A stretch of DNA of 64,000 nucleotides from Pyxicephalus adspersus (Eukaryota > Chordata > Amphibia > Anura > Pyxicephalidae). Location: contig NC_092859.1 in NCBI RefSeq assembly GCF_032062135.1, positions 88,153,631-88,217,630 on the forward strand. Reading direction: 5' to 3'. The first letter of the stretch is position 1; each line of letters starts with the position of its first letter. Positions 23,691 to 36,535 of the stretch are shown one piece after another. The notes below the pieces were generated by a model. That model was not told where the DNA came from. It made no database searches and was given only the letters and a program-made list of their open reading frames with translations. A program made the translations under genes and the position numbers.

Positions 23691-26600
23691 CTTTGTTGAA
23701 AATTACAGTGTTTGATTTACCTGTAGTAGTCTGTTGGTGAATATCACACTCATTGCTTTATAAAAATGCCAAAAACTGTCAGGCTATCGGTGCTCTTTTA
23801 GTGACAAGCCAAACTTCCAACTGTCACACTGCAGGACAATTTTAACTTGCAGGACCAATTTTACAGGTCCATTATATACATGTTTATATATGTTATACAG
23901 AATCTTTACTGTGTTTTGCTCTAAAAATTGATTGACACACAAAAGAGATTTAATACTGTGTTATTACTTAGTGATTGGTCTGTTGATTCATGGCTTTGGT
24001 TCAATGTTTTATGATTCACTCATTTACGTAGTTAGTTTTATGTATTCATCATGTTATTCCATGTGTCATTCTGCTTCTGGTTTTTCAAAACTACTTTAGA
24101 CCAAGTTATTTGATATTACGTCATATTTGCAGCTGCTATAGCCATATGTATCTTTTGCTGCATATAAAATATCTAAAAAACATTGCCAAACATTTCATAT
24201 TGATATTTTATGAATACTGACATTATTTTAACAATGCATATTATTGTTTTAATGAATACATGGCTAGACTTAATGCAATGTTATTTTGCCTGAAGTTGTA
24301 ATTAACATACATATATCATTGACTAACTGCAAAATATTGTTCAGCCCCCTACGTTTACCCTTAAGCAAAATAATAACTCCTAAAGTGTATTTCCACATAA
24401 AAGTTTCTTGTTTTAGCTTTTTATAGTGTGTTAGAGGCCTACTATTGATTTTTTTATTGGTGTCTTTGTTTCTATTGGGAAGACTCATCCTTCTACTGAT
24501 GATCATTGTTACCGAAACTGAAAGTGATGGAAAGTCCAATATTATTGAGTTATCCCTGAAGCTAAAACTAAGATAACTCTAATTAAGTTAGTTAAAAAAA
24601 ATCAAAAAGCATCCTTACCTTTCTTACTATGGGAGATTTTCACTAACTTACTATTGTGTATCTGGGGGAGCAAGTTAAGAGAAATTTCACCAATGGTACA
24701 CACACAGCAAGGAAAAAAAATATCTGCTGAGGTTTGAACCTGTCCTTACTCTAAATAAAACTACAAAAATTCTGCCAATACACAAACATCGTGTTCTTTC
24801 ATTTCCCCCTCACTTCTCCACCTCGTGTAGACAAGTGACACCTTTAATTATGGGTTTTAAAATTTTACTGTTTTTTGACCTATACCTAACCATTTTCTGT
24901 GATATATTTTTCTCCAACATTTCGTTATATTACACCTTTAATGAAATACTTCAACAAAAACGTATCTGGTAACCTAAAACTGCCCATGTAAACAGGGCTA
25001 GTGTAACATTCTAAACAATGTTTTTTCTATTCAACTGGTCACGTCCTTTCTCTTTTCTTGCCTTTTTTGAGGCTCACTTGTTTCGCATTCAATCTTCCTC
25101 CTAGGTCTAAATTACAGTAATCCATCCACCTTCTAATATAATTGCCTTTCTCCATGGTTTCTTTAGTTCTTTTATAATGACATACTGACAATTGTCCTGG
25201 GCAATGTTAATATCCCCACTGAGGCTTTTAGTATTGTGACCTCCAAAGTATCTATTGATCCTGTGCCCCCACTCACAGTAATGGCCACACACTACTGTAA
25301 TGTGCATTCCCTGTGACATCTTTGACTTTGGTCATGTCTTGGCAGTCTACTATTTCCTATATTTACACAATGTTCTTGTTTTTCCATGTTCAGTTTTATT
25401 ATGGAGTGCTCAGAAGCTCATGTGTAATATGAGGTTTACAGCACCTTATATTTGTTTTGCTAGAATACTATACCTGCTGACACACACTGCCCAAAGGAAA
25501 GGTGGAGAGGTTGGTGGGGTGTCCTACACTGTTACTGCACTTTTGGCATACAGTTTATAAATTTTTCTGAACACAGGCAGGATGGCAATCAAAAGACTTT
25601 TTTTCACATTATTAGGCTGAAAATATGGTCTTTATCCACCCATTTACTTTTCTACTTCTATTAGCCAGCCCTTTAATTTTGTTCAGAAAAGGGGCCAAGC
25701 CTAGTCAATTAGTTAGTATCCACAAGACCTTATATTGACCAAAACTCATAATAATATTATGAGACACTAAATTCTTGCATTTTGTTCACAGGAAATTTTA
25801 ATATTGTAAAGTACAAAATGTTCACTGTTTTGGAATTAAATAAAGCAACTGTAAGAGAAAACAAAATTGTTCAATTATTCAGTGGATGGTCGCTAACTGT
25901 GGGAAAACTAAGCATTGTGTTTCAACAATGACAACATAGCAATATGATATTATTTAATAATCATTACATTTTCAGACACCCTGCATGCTTTCTGTATGTT
26001 TAGCTACTCAAGTAAAAACACCTTCTAGAAGAATGGTCCAATCTACTTTCATGCAGGTGCTGTCATTACACATTATGAATTTGTTTACTTTCAGTAGAAT
26101 GCAATCTCTTCATTACATATAAATGTCTTACACTCTTGGAGCCCAACAGCTTATTTGACCCCAGAATACTTTTTAAAAGAATTCAGAATTTAGGTATTTT
26201 AACATAAACATATGTTTTATTCACACTGGGTAAAGGAAAAAGCTCACAAAACATTAAGCCTCACTAGCATATTTACTGTCCTTTATCTCCTGCCACTCCA
26301 TTTATACATTTGTGTACAATACGAATCCTCAGAGCCATGGCTTGCAGAGGACTATGGTCTCCTCATGGGATTTCATTTGGCTTCCAATGCTGAATGGAGC
26401 AGCAAGTGAACTAAAGAGAAGAAATTAGGTGCTAAGATTAATGGAAGGTTTAGGAAAACGTGTTATTTTGCCAAAACTGAATAGTATATTCAACTATGGT
26501 CCATAGGAAAAACAGTAATTTAATATATTAGCGTTCATTTAAAACAGTTTTTTTAGTTTTGGGTCAGCTTAAGGAGTGCCTGTGCCTAGGCTATAGTCAT

Positions 26601-27393
26601 CTATTTATATATTCTTAACAGGCAGTAAAAATGAAACAAAAATACAAAGTTGAAACAAGCCTCACTAGCATGCTTTAATAGTGAAGATATTTTCCCAAAG
26701 ATCGCAAAGCTGGTTTTCATTTGTTTCCAACATTTTAGAAATATATGTAAGATTGTCTTTACTAGATAGCTGGCAGGCTGCCAAGATTTATAAAAAAAAT
26801 TTGACTGGATTGTTCTATACACATTAATACAGGTAAATGCTATACTATAAATGTCACCTGTTGGATTGGAACTCAGGTTTCCCAGTTCCAATTGGAACTA
26901 TCCAAACATTAGTAAAGATATTACGTCAAGTGATTAATATTGTAACATTATTAGATTTACACTATCTAACCACATTATATACAATGTATATATTCCTAAT
27001 ATAAGGTTTAGGAAACATAACAATACAAAGACATTCTGTGTGGTCCATGTATGAATATTTCTTTGGTAAATCAGTTTTTCACTTAACATGCTCATCCAAT
27101 GAACCTATCCACTTAGCAACCTTCCTGGAAATTGTACAGGTTAGCCACTGCCTATTTCTTTATGTTTACCAAAAAATCTGTTCAATTATAACACTCCAAT
27201 TATGTGTCTTTTATCCAATTGAAAGTCAATATAACTTTAGCATAATATTATAAGGTCTTGCTTCCACCTTTTTATTTACATATCTGCACTGAAACTAAAG
27301 CCTGGAAAATGTATCCTACCCTGTGCAAAGCTGGGAAGTGTGAGTTAAAATAATTTTGTTAAAGATGATGTGATTATTACAAGTGAATTTATA
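23691..27393. other. AT-rich stretch, no gene seen
   Basis: No coding signal and no recognised transposon over about 3.7 kb. Confidence 0.55.
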
Positions 27394-27401
27394 TTTTAAA
27401 G

Positions 27402-27622
27402 CAGAGGTCCCCAACCCCCGGGCCATCTGACAGATGGGCTGCGAGGGCACAAAGACCAGCAGTAATCCTAGGCTCTGCCCGATGCACCCCCCCAGTGAGG
27501 TCAGGAGAAGGACCCTGCTTGGATCTCAGGCTCAGGGAGGTGGGCGGGTTGTGTCTCTGCATGCTTGGTCCGGAGTCCGTAGATTTAGTGGTCTGTGAGC
27601 TCCAAAAGGTTGGGGACCCCTG
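27402..27622 (+). mobile_element. hAT-like non-autonomous element, 221 bp
   Basis: Ends CAGAGGTCCCCAACC and GGTTGGGGACCCCTG are inverted repeats. The flanks TTTTAAAG (27394-27401) and CTCTAAAG (27623-27630) agree at 6 of 8 positions. It is an internally deleted relative of the 12492 copy, sharing GGTCAGGAGAAGGACCCTG. Confidence 0.8.
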
Positions 27623-27630
27623 CTCTAAAG

Positions 27631-28840
27631 GACACCTGTGCTTGAACCATGCAGGAAAAGAAACAGGATTGACTTAGTTCTGCCTCCCTGACAGTAAAAA
27701 AACATATTTTCTTTGCTCCTCACCTATTTTATTCAGCTGTCAAGACTGAAGAAAATACCTGGTACTTCTATGTATGGAGGATCATTTGGTTCAGTCTTTT
27801 GTAAAGCTTTGGTACTTGGTACAGTACAGTACTGTTACATTGAGCTGGCTGAGTAAAGACCTGTGTTCCAGTGGAGTGACTAGGTTTTCACACAGGGCTA
27901 TTTTCTCTCCTGATGGCTAATTGAAAAGAGGATGAAAATTAAATATGTGCAGCTAGAGAAAGATGCTTTAAAAGTCTTGTATTACAATGTAAAGGTTAAT
28001 GTTAGGAAGTAATCCAAAAATGTCTAACTTCTCAGACTATAGTCTTTCAAACGTAATATACAATTAGTAGACTGTCAATTCCAGCTGGATAGGTATCAAG
28101 TAACAATAAATATAAAAAAGGATGACCCTCCTTAATTTTTGCTAAACCAACTGTGACAATATTGCTTTTAAGTTGTGTTCTACAATTTATCTTGTGGGCC
28201 GTCAGGGATCTCAATAAAATACTCAAATACTCATTTGGTCATGATCATTAGTCAATCTGCTTCCTAAATAAAATTATGCAGTATCTGCTTCATTCAGTTA
28301 CATGTTAACACACACCTCTTTGAAATTCACCATTCTGTACAACATAATGAGATGTTTTGATAGAAACTGCAAAGCTAACATATTCGAATGGCTTTTTCTT
28401 CATGGCATAGCATAACTGCTGTCACATTCTAGAAGTTCTTCACAACCTGATGCTTGTGGAAAAGTGGTACCTGTCAAAATGTCTTATAAGAATAATAGAT
28501 AGCTAGATTTCAATTAAAATTTATTATCAAAATTTGGTATAGTTGTAGGTAAAAGTTAAACTAACACAGCATATTTAGCTGGTTAAATCAATTAAAATGG
28601 CAATATTAACTTTTTTTTATTAAGCATGGTATCTGTTTTTATTATTTAGCAAGGAGAAGTGATACAATGTAGCAGTGGAAAAGCTGTTCTTTTGTGAAAG
28701 AGAAAGAAAGAGGTTGGAGTCAAATGAAATGAATTATGTATTGACATATTTCAGATTCATATACCTTCAGTACTCTCAGTCAGAATTTTATACTGAAACT
28801 ATCGTCATTTTTATTGGAAATCCGTGCAATACCAATATTT
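27631..28840. other. AT-rich stretch, no gene seen
   Basis: No coding signal and no recognised repeat. Confidence 0.55.
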
Positions 28841-28846
28841 GTATAC

Positions 28847-28890
28847 AAAAATGTACCCCTGAGGAAGCCCAGCAAGGACGAAACGTGTCA
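28847..28890 (+). repeat. Conserved-looking GAAACGTGTC motif, unclassified
   Basis: The phrase CCCCTGAGGAAGCCCAGC followed by AAGGACGAAACGTGTC stands out in AT-rich DNA. I have a general impression that similar GAGGAAGCC...CGAAACG phrases recur in animal repeats, but I cannot name a family with confidence. The extent of the parent repeat (perhaps 28640-29030) is unclear. Confidence 0.3.
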
Positions 28891-29188
28891 AGTCATAAAG
28901 AAATATGGTCACGTAAATACCATTCGTGCTAGTGCTCATTTGTATAGTAATTGTCATCCCAGTTCTGTAAACACTAACAGAACAAGGGAGTTTTGAATAA
29001 TTGTGTATGAATCTGAAATATGTCAATACATAATTAATTTCAATTGACTATAAGCCTCCATCCTCTTTCTTTTTTCACTGTCAAAATTTGCTAAGGAGTG
29101 TGGCTCACACTTAAAACCAACAAAGAAGCTGAGTTCAATATCTACTATTTGATACAATGTAGCAACCTATAGCAACTGGATTATTTAA

Positions 29189-29488
29189 AATGGAACTGAA
29201 GCCTGCAATAGTTACTGTTCCATAGGGCACCGCCATGTCCTTCCTTCTTCTTTTCCTTGCAATCGTTGGCTATGTTGATTGGCCGGACTGGGATGATGTA
29301 ACTTCCACGCAGATACAGCAGTTCATTTAATCCAAGGCAGCGCAAGGAAAGTTGAGTTTCTGTGTATCCTGCAAGTGCATCTCAATGGTTTTAATAGTTC
29401 ACCGGTACAGTACCCGTCTTTTCTGCAATAATGCTCAGCCTGATTCCAAATTTTTTAAAATGTACAGTTCTAAGTGTACAGTTCTGCT
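29189..29488. mobile_element. TTAA-type (T2/Kolobok-like) MITE candidate, 300 bp
   Basis: TTAA flanks both sides (29185-29188 and 29489-29492). The ends AATGGAACTG and CAGTTCTGCT are imperfect inverted repeats. TTAA duplications with TTAAAGGRR-like starts are known for T2 miniature elements of Xenopus. Similar TTAAA-starting phrases at 33522 and 34907 may be partial relatives. There is no coding capacity. Confidence 0.42.
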
Positions 29489-29492
29489 TTAA

Positions 29493-30712
29493 AGCCAATT
29501 AGTAAAATATTAATTATAACTGGCTGCTACAATTATACCAGGACTTTGACCCTTGCTCTTAAAATGCCCACTAAATAAGGCAAGTACAATATTTGGGCCG
29601 ACTATTTTTCCAAAGAGAATTTTACAATAAAAAAAAAAGCCTATCTACTTTTTCATTGAATGGAATCTTAGCCAAATATAGACAATTTTCTTCAGCTTCA
29701 TGCTAACTGTTAGAAAAGTACAAAATTAACTTTTCCATGAAGATTAAGCAAAAAGAAATATATACCTTTACACACAACTTGCACACACAAAATTCCCAAC
29801 ACAAGCTCATCACAAAACAGCTACTCGGTAGTTGAGACTAAACTTAGAGGCTGATGATATAATGTGCGTAAAAACCTACGTATGAAACCCTGTGTGAAAT
29901 CTCTAATGAGTGTCTTTGCCAATCCTGCCTCTTATGTAGGGAAAAAACAACATGTCACACCACTCCTTCTTTCCCACCACCATTCTAATAAGCTTCCAGG
30001 TGAAAAAAAAAATGCATGTGCATCAATTACCTTTACTGTTACCAGACATGTCCAAGAAGAAAAATAAGTATGTGTTGCTAATAGTAAAGCATTAAATAAA
30101 GCTGTAGCCAGCCTACGGTCATTCAAATACCTGTATTTTCCTGACAAACCCTAACTGACCTCTCTAGCTTCAGGCACTATGGAGTTTGTGAAGTATTATT
30201 GTTTAAGTTGTAAAATATTATCGTTTTGTATAGCCAGAAGCAATTAAATGTCCAACTTTACCAGTGTTTGCAAACTAAGGAGTAATAGTTATGAATGTAG
30301 GTGGTTGGAAGTTGAAGAAGCATTTTCAGGTACAAGAATTTATGTAAAAGGGGTTCGTATGTTTTAGGGCTCTGAGGGTTTTTCCCAATATATTTAAAGG
30401 TGCATGAATTTAATTTTACTACAGGCACCCATAAAGAAATTGCCTAATGTTCCATATTTAAAGGCATCATATCTCAAAAAACTAAACATTCAGAAAAATA
30501 AACACAATATAATATATTGTAAAATACAATGGCTTTTTGCCATTTTATTATTCCCCATCAAACACTTAAGTCAAGTTACGGGTGGACTATTATAATCTAT
30601 TGCTAAATTAGGGTTCTTACCCATGTATCTTTTATGTTGTAAATAAACTTTATTTGTTCAGTATTCAGCATATACTACCCTAATGCTTAATTATGACACT
30701 ACAATGCACCTC
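29493..30712. other. AT-rich stretch, no gene seen
   Basis: No coding signal and no recognised repeat. Confidence 0.55.
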
Positions 30713-30715
30713 TAA

Positions 30716-31139
30716 AGCTACGTACACACTTCCAATTATTATCGTCGGAAAACGAACGACGAACGTTCCTGCACGATATACACGAACGATCGTATAGCAC
30801 CGATCCTGCACATAGAGGTAACGACACGATCGTTCGTAGATATTGTACACACAATAGATACGATCGTTTAAGCGATAGAGGAACTATGTGCACGACAGGA
30901 AAGTGAACGGACGTTCGTTCATCACGCATGCTCTGAACATGGACGATCAACGAACGACCGTACACACGAACGATGTTCAACGATCGTCGTCCAATCCGAT
31001 CCGCCGGTCCGGTCGTTCGTTTCCAGCGACTTTCCTCGTTCGTCGGCGTCGTTGGTTACTTTTTTACGAACGATTTTTTGCCCAATCGATCGTTCGTCGT
31101 TCGATTGGAACGATAAAAATTGGAAGTGTGTACGCACCT
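30716..31139 (-). mobile_element. Harbinger-like MITE, 424 bp, copy 2 (inverted)
   Basis: Left end AGCTACGTACACACTTCCAA, right end TTGGAAGTGTGTACGCACCT. TAA duplications lie at 30713-30715 and 31140-31142. As its reverse complement it matches 11340-11763 base for base, with four substitutions and no indel by my manual comparison (about 99% identity). Both copies therefore come from very recent activity of one source, or have been homogenised. CpG-rich, no transposase. Confidence 0.87.
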
Positions 31140-31145
31140 TAAATC

Positions 31146-31643
31146 CCCTGATTTCTGTTACCCTTTTACAAAAATAAGACCTACCCCAAAAAAAGGCCCT
31201 AGCATATTTTTCCCGTATTTTTGAGGATGCTCAAACTTTAAGCCCTACCCCGAAAATAAGCTACAGTTCATAAAAAAAAGTCCATTTAAACAGTGCCCAG
31301 GTCCCAACCCTACCCCAGTCTATCTAAAACTATAAAAGTTCTTGGTTCTGCTGTAAGTGAGGCTAGGATCAGCATGACACCAATAATACCTACTATACTA
31401 TTCAAGCTGAGCAGTCCCCTGTAAACTGTGATATTATCCTTTTACAGCGCAAACAATGCTAACAAAGTAAATGTATAATTTATATAATATAAATGACATA
31501 AACAGCTCTCTGATCACTCTATGCATTGACAATTTTTTAATTTGAATAAATGTCGATTGTTGACATTGACATTGTAAGATATCCTCTGAAAATAAGCCCT
31601 GGTGTAGTTTTTGGAGCAAAAACCTATTTTCAGGGAAACAGGG
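31146..31643. repeat. Dispersed repeat with ACCCCGAAAATAAG motifs
   Basis: Repeats of a CCCxAAAATAAGxCC phrase occur at 31171, 31239 and 31589. The right end carries CCTATTTTCAGGGAAACAGGG and the left has a weakly complementary CCCTGATTTCTGTTACCC, so a DNA-element origin is possible. I have the impression that CGAAAATAAG-rich repeats are common in vertebrates, but the class is not certain. Confidence 0.5.
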
Positions 31644-33886
31644 TACATTTTCCTATATTTAGTACAGGTATACTTGAAGGATGCAAAGAAATATGTAACC
31701 TAATTTTAAACAGTTGTACATTTCTAGATATATGTTAACATATATGTCAAAATAAGCATATTTGTGTGAAATTATACTGAATAACTGCAGTAAGTGAAAC
31801 ACGTTGTGTTTTTGCACTTGTGTGTACTTGTTTTTCAGACATAGATGGCAAAACCTCAGCTTCTCTACAGAAATTAGAATGAAGAAGAAATGCTATTTTC
31901 AATGAGTGCAAAACAGGTTAGATGTCATTTTATTTTTAGCTGCTCGTAGCAGGGAAATCACATGACTGTCCTTACACTGTAGATACCAATAACCTTCTCA
32001 GCTCAGACTAACACACTTTATCAAACAGAATACTTACAAGAGCTGAACACATCACAATATCAAAACAAATGTAGGCACAAATGTCATGGCTAATTTCCAA
32101 GAGTGGCACTGACCCAGAAACATAATACGTCACAGATTTCATGCACCCATACAGACCCCAAGAGCACTGTTTTTCCACTTTTAACCAGATGAGACAGAGT
32201 AGCCGGAAAACAGTAAACTTTATTTCATTGAGTAGTAAAAGCAACAGGTAGCATTGATGCATAGAGCACTTTGCCAAGGCTTGTACGCATCTTAAAGCAG
32301 CCGGTAATCCTCCAATGCATGTGGCAGCAATATTAATCATTGTGATTTCAGCTTGGATTGGTGTTCCATCAGGTCCTATATAGCCAACCAATTTTAGGCT
32401 AAAGACTAAGATCCAGCAGGACTACATGCTCACCAAGGCTACCTCTACATGGTATACATGGTATTGTCACCAAAACTGGTAATGATGGAGGTGATGGTGA
32501 TAGTCGGGAAGGGGGAGGCTGGATAGAGAAGGTTGTAGGAACATATTTAAACATATGTGAAATAAAAAAATAAACTGTATAGGCAGATATAGCCACACCA
32601 TGGACTTTGCTGCACAGACACCGCTAGATGTAAGCAATAGGAAGAATCTTCAGGGTCTCAATAAGGATGTGAAAATGTGGGCGATGGGTTACTTTTATAC
32701 ATATTTTTATATATTATTTTACATACTATCTCTGGAACATACATCCTTCTGTCACCCACAGCTAACTATAATGCAATCATTCTCCCTGCCTTAGAACCCC
32801 GGAGTTAGCTAACTGCATAAAGTTTACTACAAATAGAATGGAACCAAAAGACGTGATACTGGAACACATAATTCATAGTCCTCTGGTTGATGTGTACTAC
32901 TGGATGCATGATGAAATATCCATCTTTAACACAAAAAAGTGAACGTTCCATACCTTTTTCTTGTTTAAATTTTAACAAAATAATAAAATCATGTAATGAT
33001 GGATATCTTTAGGTAACATCTCTATGTAAAAAAGCTTTAGGAACATACAAAGCTATGGGATGAAAAGTTACCTGTATGTTTCCCTCACCTGCTGCAACAC
33101 ATTTAAAAGACAACTCAAGTCTGTTGATTGATGGTAATTGTTGTGCTGTTCACAGGTTGTGATATCTCGTGTATCCAAATAAAACTAAGTTTTTTCTATT
33201 TATTGACATGCAACTCAGATAAGAAATGCAATCTTGTATTGATAGGAGAGGACAGATCCACCATTTGGTTTGATGTCACAGCTTTGGTACAATGACTTTT
33301 CAAATCAATAAGACAGCAAGGGGATGTTATTCCGTGAATGCAGAAAACCAAGAGCTAGACTGTTTCCATAGTAACATAAGCATCAGCATCTAAAGCAGAT
33401 GAGCAGAGTGCACATTACAGTGCACCGGTGAAAATACATGTTTCCTAGGACTGCATGATAACACCATTTTATTCACTTCCAGAAGTGAGTGAAAATAATA
33501 TCATGTTTTAATCCATTCAATTAAAGTTGAACTCCTGGTAAATTGCTATATGCAAACTTAAAACAAACATGCATATGAACTGTTTTACTTGCTAAAGAAG
33601 TGCTAATTCTGTGCCAGCAGTCTTCCATACATGCCTGCAAAACAAACCAGACACGTCCTGGACTTCTGCAGACTGCAGTGTAGTAAAACTTTCACTAGTT
33701 GTCTAGCATTTTCCAGGCTGTAATACTTCAACTAACATTGACCCAGAATCATTCAGGTTGAAGTGATAAAGTAGTCAGGTGTAGTGATCTGCATATCTGT
33801 TCTAGCTCACTATCTTACATCACTGGATCTCCATGAAACAAAGGCAACAGGCATTTTTAGGTTCAGAAAGGAAAACTTTACATATT
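31644..33886. other. AT-rich stretch, one unexplained reading frame
   Basis: No gene recognised. It includes the 127-codon minus-strand frame listed separately and a TTAAAGTTGAACTCC phrase at 33522 resembling a TTAA-type element end. Confidence 0.5.
32008..32391 (-). CDS. Unrecognised 127-codon reading frame
   Basis: Starts with MVGYIGPDGTPIQAEITMIN and has a mixed composition with several hydrophobic stretches (for example CYLLLLLL around residues 47-54 and a C-terminal hydrophobic segment). I recognise no family. Its composition is less biased than the TA- or Phe-rich frames nearby. There is no visible promoter, splice context or neighbouring exon, and in 64 kb a frame of this length can arise by chance. 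It may be part of an old repeat. Confidence 0.12.
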   Translation of the reverse strand: MVGYIGPDGTPIQAEITMINIAATCIGGLPAALRCVQALAKCSMHQCYLLLLLLNEIKFTVFRLLCLIWLKVEKQCSWGLYGCMKSVTYYVSGSVPLLEISHDICAYICFDIVMCSALVSILFDKVC

Positions 33887-34107
33887 GGGCCCGATTTGGT
33901 CAAGCTCTCTGAGACTTGGAGATAGAATAGTTTAGGTGAACAAGGGTAAGCCAGCAAACCTGGAATGGATTTTTTAAGAATTGTTTGCCATTAGTTAGCA
34001 AATATTTTCAAGCCTTAAGTAGATCCATTCCAGATTTGTTGGATCACCCAGGTTATCCTGCAATGGTCTACCATATCTAGTCTTGGAAAGCTTTAAAAAA
34101 CAGGCTC
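33887..34107. mobile_element. GGGCCTGATTTATT family MITE, copy B
   Basis: Begins GGGCCCGATTTGGTCAAGCT and ends GGAAAGCTTTAAAAAACAGG CTC. It shares the internal CCAGCAAACCTGGAATGGAT and TTAGCAAATATTTTCAAGCC blocks with the next copy. ATT lies on both sides. Confidence 0.8.
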
Positions 34108-34110
34108 ATT

Positions 34111-34331
34111 GGGCCTGATTTATTAAAGCTCTCCAAGACTAGAGAGCATACACTTTCATCAGTAAGACTGGGTGATCCAGCAAACCTGGAATGGATTTAA
34201 AAGTCATTTGCTATTTGTTAGCAAATATTTTCAATCCTGGACCAGATCCATTCCAGCTTTGCTCGATCACCCAACTTTAATGATGAAAATGTATCCTCTC
34301 CAGCTTTGGGGAGCTTTAACATATCAGGCCC
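34111..34331. mobile_element. GGGCCTGATTTATT family MITE, copy C
   Basis: Begins GGGCCTGATTTATTAAAGCT and ends GGGGAGCTTTAACATATCAG GCCC. It lies in direct orientation immediately after copy B, separated only by ATT, with another ATT after it. It is the best-preserved copy in the window. Confidence 0.85.
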
Positions 34332-36200
34332 ATTATCTCTGTACAAGTTTCAGCCACAGAGTCCAGTCTAAGTCCAAATAATAACCTAAAATTTAGGGAG
34401 CAGCAGCATACTGATGATTTGAACATCTCTATACTTTCCCATGTAGAAAGCATGTATTTAGTGTCACTGACCATCCAGAGCAAACAGCCTTATTCAGAAA
34501 TAATACTAGATTGCATTCTGAGAAATGTCTGGAGTTCTACCTTAACATTAGTTTTAAATGAACAAAGTTTTAGGAGTATCCATACCATGTGCTTTACGGC
34601 AGAAACTTCTAACAAAGACAGCTCTTTGATCTGAAGCACAGAAGCAGAATGAATTCTAGCATAATTTAAAAATGGTATTATCCCAGAGAAGCCTTCAATG
34701 GCTCACAAGATGAATATTATTAATACACTGAAGTCTCTGTACAAAGCAGACACCTTGCTCAGTATGGATATACTTATAGAGAATAACCCCACTAACATAA
34801 ACAAATACGAAGTCTGTGGTAGTGTCAAATATGCCTCCAACAAATCCTAAGGAACTAGTTTTAGAATATCAGGATAACCCGAGTTTGAACATCTACAGCA
34901 ATATTATTTAAAATGGACCTATCACCAGGTTTATTTACTTCATATAAAAGTAAAAAATCTGATGATAGGTCTGTTCTTCCAATGCATGCCTAATCTTAGG
35001 CAAACGCTCAAGTTCTCGTATTACATCGACAGGAGGAAACACCGCCCGATCTTGTGTCTGCGCTTTACGAGATTGCGTGGCATAAGATGTGGTTCCTCTG
35101 CACTGGGACAAAGAAAGAATCCAGAATGGTGCAGGATCAAATTAAAGCCATCTGTGGAGGGATTGAGGGCTCTGCAGAAGTAAAGGTAATAAATGTTTTG
35201 CTTTATGGTAAGGTATGTTTAATTCAGAAAACATATGATCAATTCAGAAATAAAAGGAATGTGGTAGATGAGGTTAAAGAGGGTAGATTATATCATGGTA
35301 GCATTACCCTAAGAAAGAATTAATAAGATAGTTTTACTTTTCATACAGAACCTCATAACATCACTACAAGTGACACCCAAATCTCTTGCTAACTTAACCT
35401 CTTTACATGCACTGCCTACTTTATACAAAATCAGTGAAAATTAATGATACAGTTAGAAAGAAACATTAAACAGCAAATGTCAGAGTAATTCATGAAAGAA
35501 AAATATTGTGATTATCCACAATTTATTTTTTTTGTTATAATTGGAAATTGCATGTATTCCCTGGTTAAGCATCGAGCTTTTCTCGAAGTGCTGTATCCCA
35601 ACAGCATCATCATCTTCCATTCACTTAGCAGGTAACATACTATTAATAAACGAACAAATGAACAATAATTCTAAATGAAGAAGTAGTAATGCTGTGTATA
35701 TGTTTTACTGGTTTTATTTCATTGTTCTCTAACCTAAGAATCTCTGCTCCCTATCTCACCTGTCTCCTCAGATATTCCAGATGATCGAGCTTTGTAACTA
35801 GTTCCCCTTAAATGCAGCTTGCTGAACAGTCGTCTCTGTTGTCTCCTTTGGAAGCAGCTATTATGTCTGTCCTTTTGACTTTTATCTGCTATGGCAAGTA
35901 TACCACTTACTGTGAAAATGACCCGGTTAACTTTTAGGTCTTAAGAATTAGCATGCTGCTCAAAACTTAGGAACTCAGGGAAACATGGTACTTTCAGAGG
36001 ACACCTCAGAGAGAGGCATGAAACTTTATGATAGTTTACTTTTTTGCGTCTTTTTTTATTTGCAAAGGCAGGTGATGTAGTTTCTCCAATGTTTCTACAT
36101 GTCAGACTTATGGTCCTGCCTTGTTGCTTTCTTCTGCTTTCAAGTCTTTTCTAGATAGTTGTCCCCTTCTTTAATCTACAGCCTTTCTTAAATGTTTACT
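34332..36200. other. AT-rich stretch, no gene seen
   Basis: A slightly CpG-richer segment at 34955-35190 begins near TTAAAATGGACCTATCACC (34907) and may be a TTAA-type repeat. No homology is recognised. Confidence 0.5.
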
Positions 36201-36535
36201 AAGGCCTAGTACATGCAAGCAAATCCACTGCCACTTTTGCTCATGGCCAACTGATTTGGCTGAGTCTTAAAACACTGGACAAAGGTCTAATTTACTGGAA
36301 ATTATTAGAATTTCCAATAATAAACCTGGTCGGATGTACTGGATCATTTGTACACACGATATAGCTTGTGTACTTTGGACCAACTTTCTTACTAATACGT
36401 TTAATTTATCCCCAACTGTTTGGAACCCAAAAAAGTGGTCTCTTACTATCCATTTGCTTCTGAATTTCATGAAAACACCCTTTAGATCCATTTGTGTTTA
36501 ATAAATAAATAAAACCTGTCATGTGTACCAGCCTT
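36201..36535. mobile_element. Possible MITE with AAGGC...GTACA ends
   Basis: The left AAGGCCTAGTACATG and the right CATGTGTACCAGCCTT are imperfect inverted repeats about 335 bp apart. No target duplication is evident and the interior has no coding frame of note. Confidence 0.4.
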
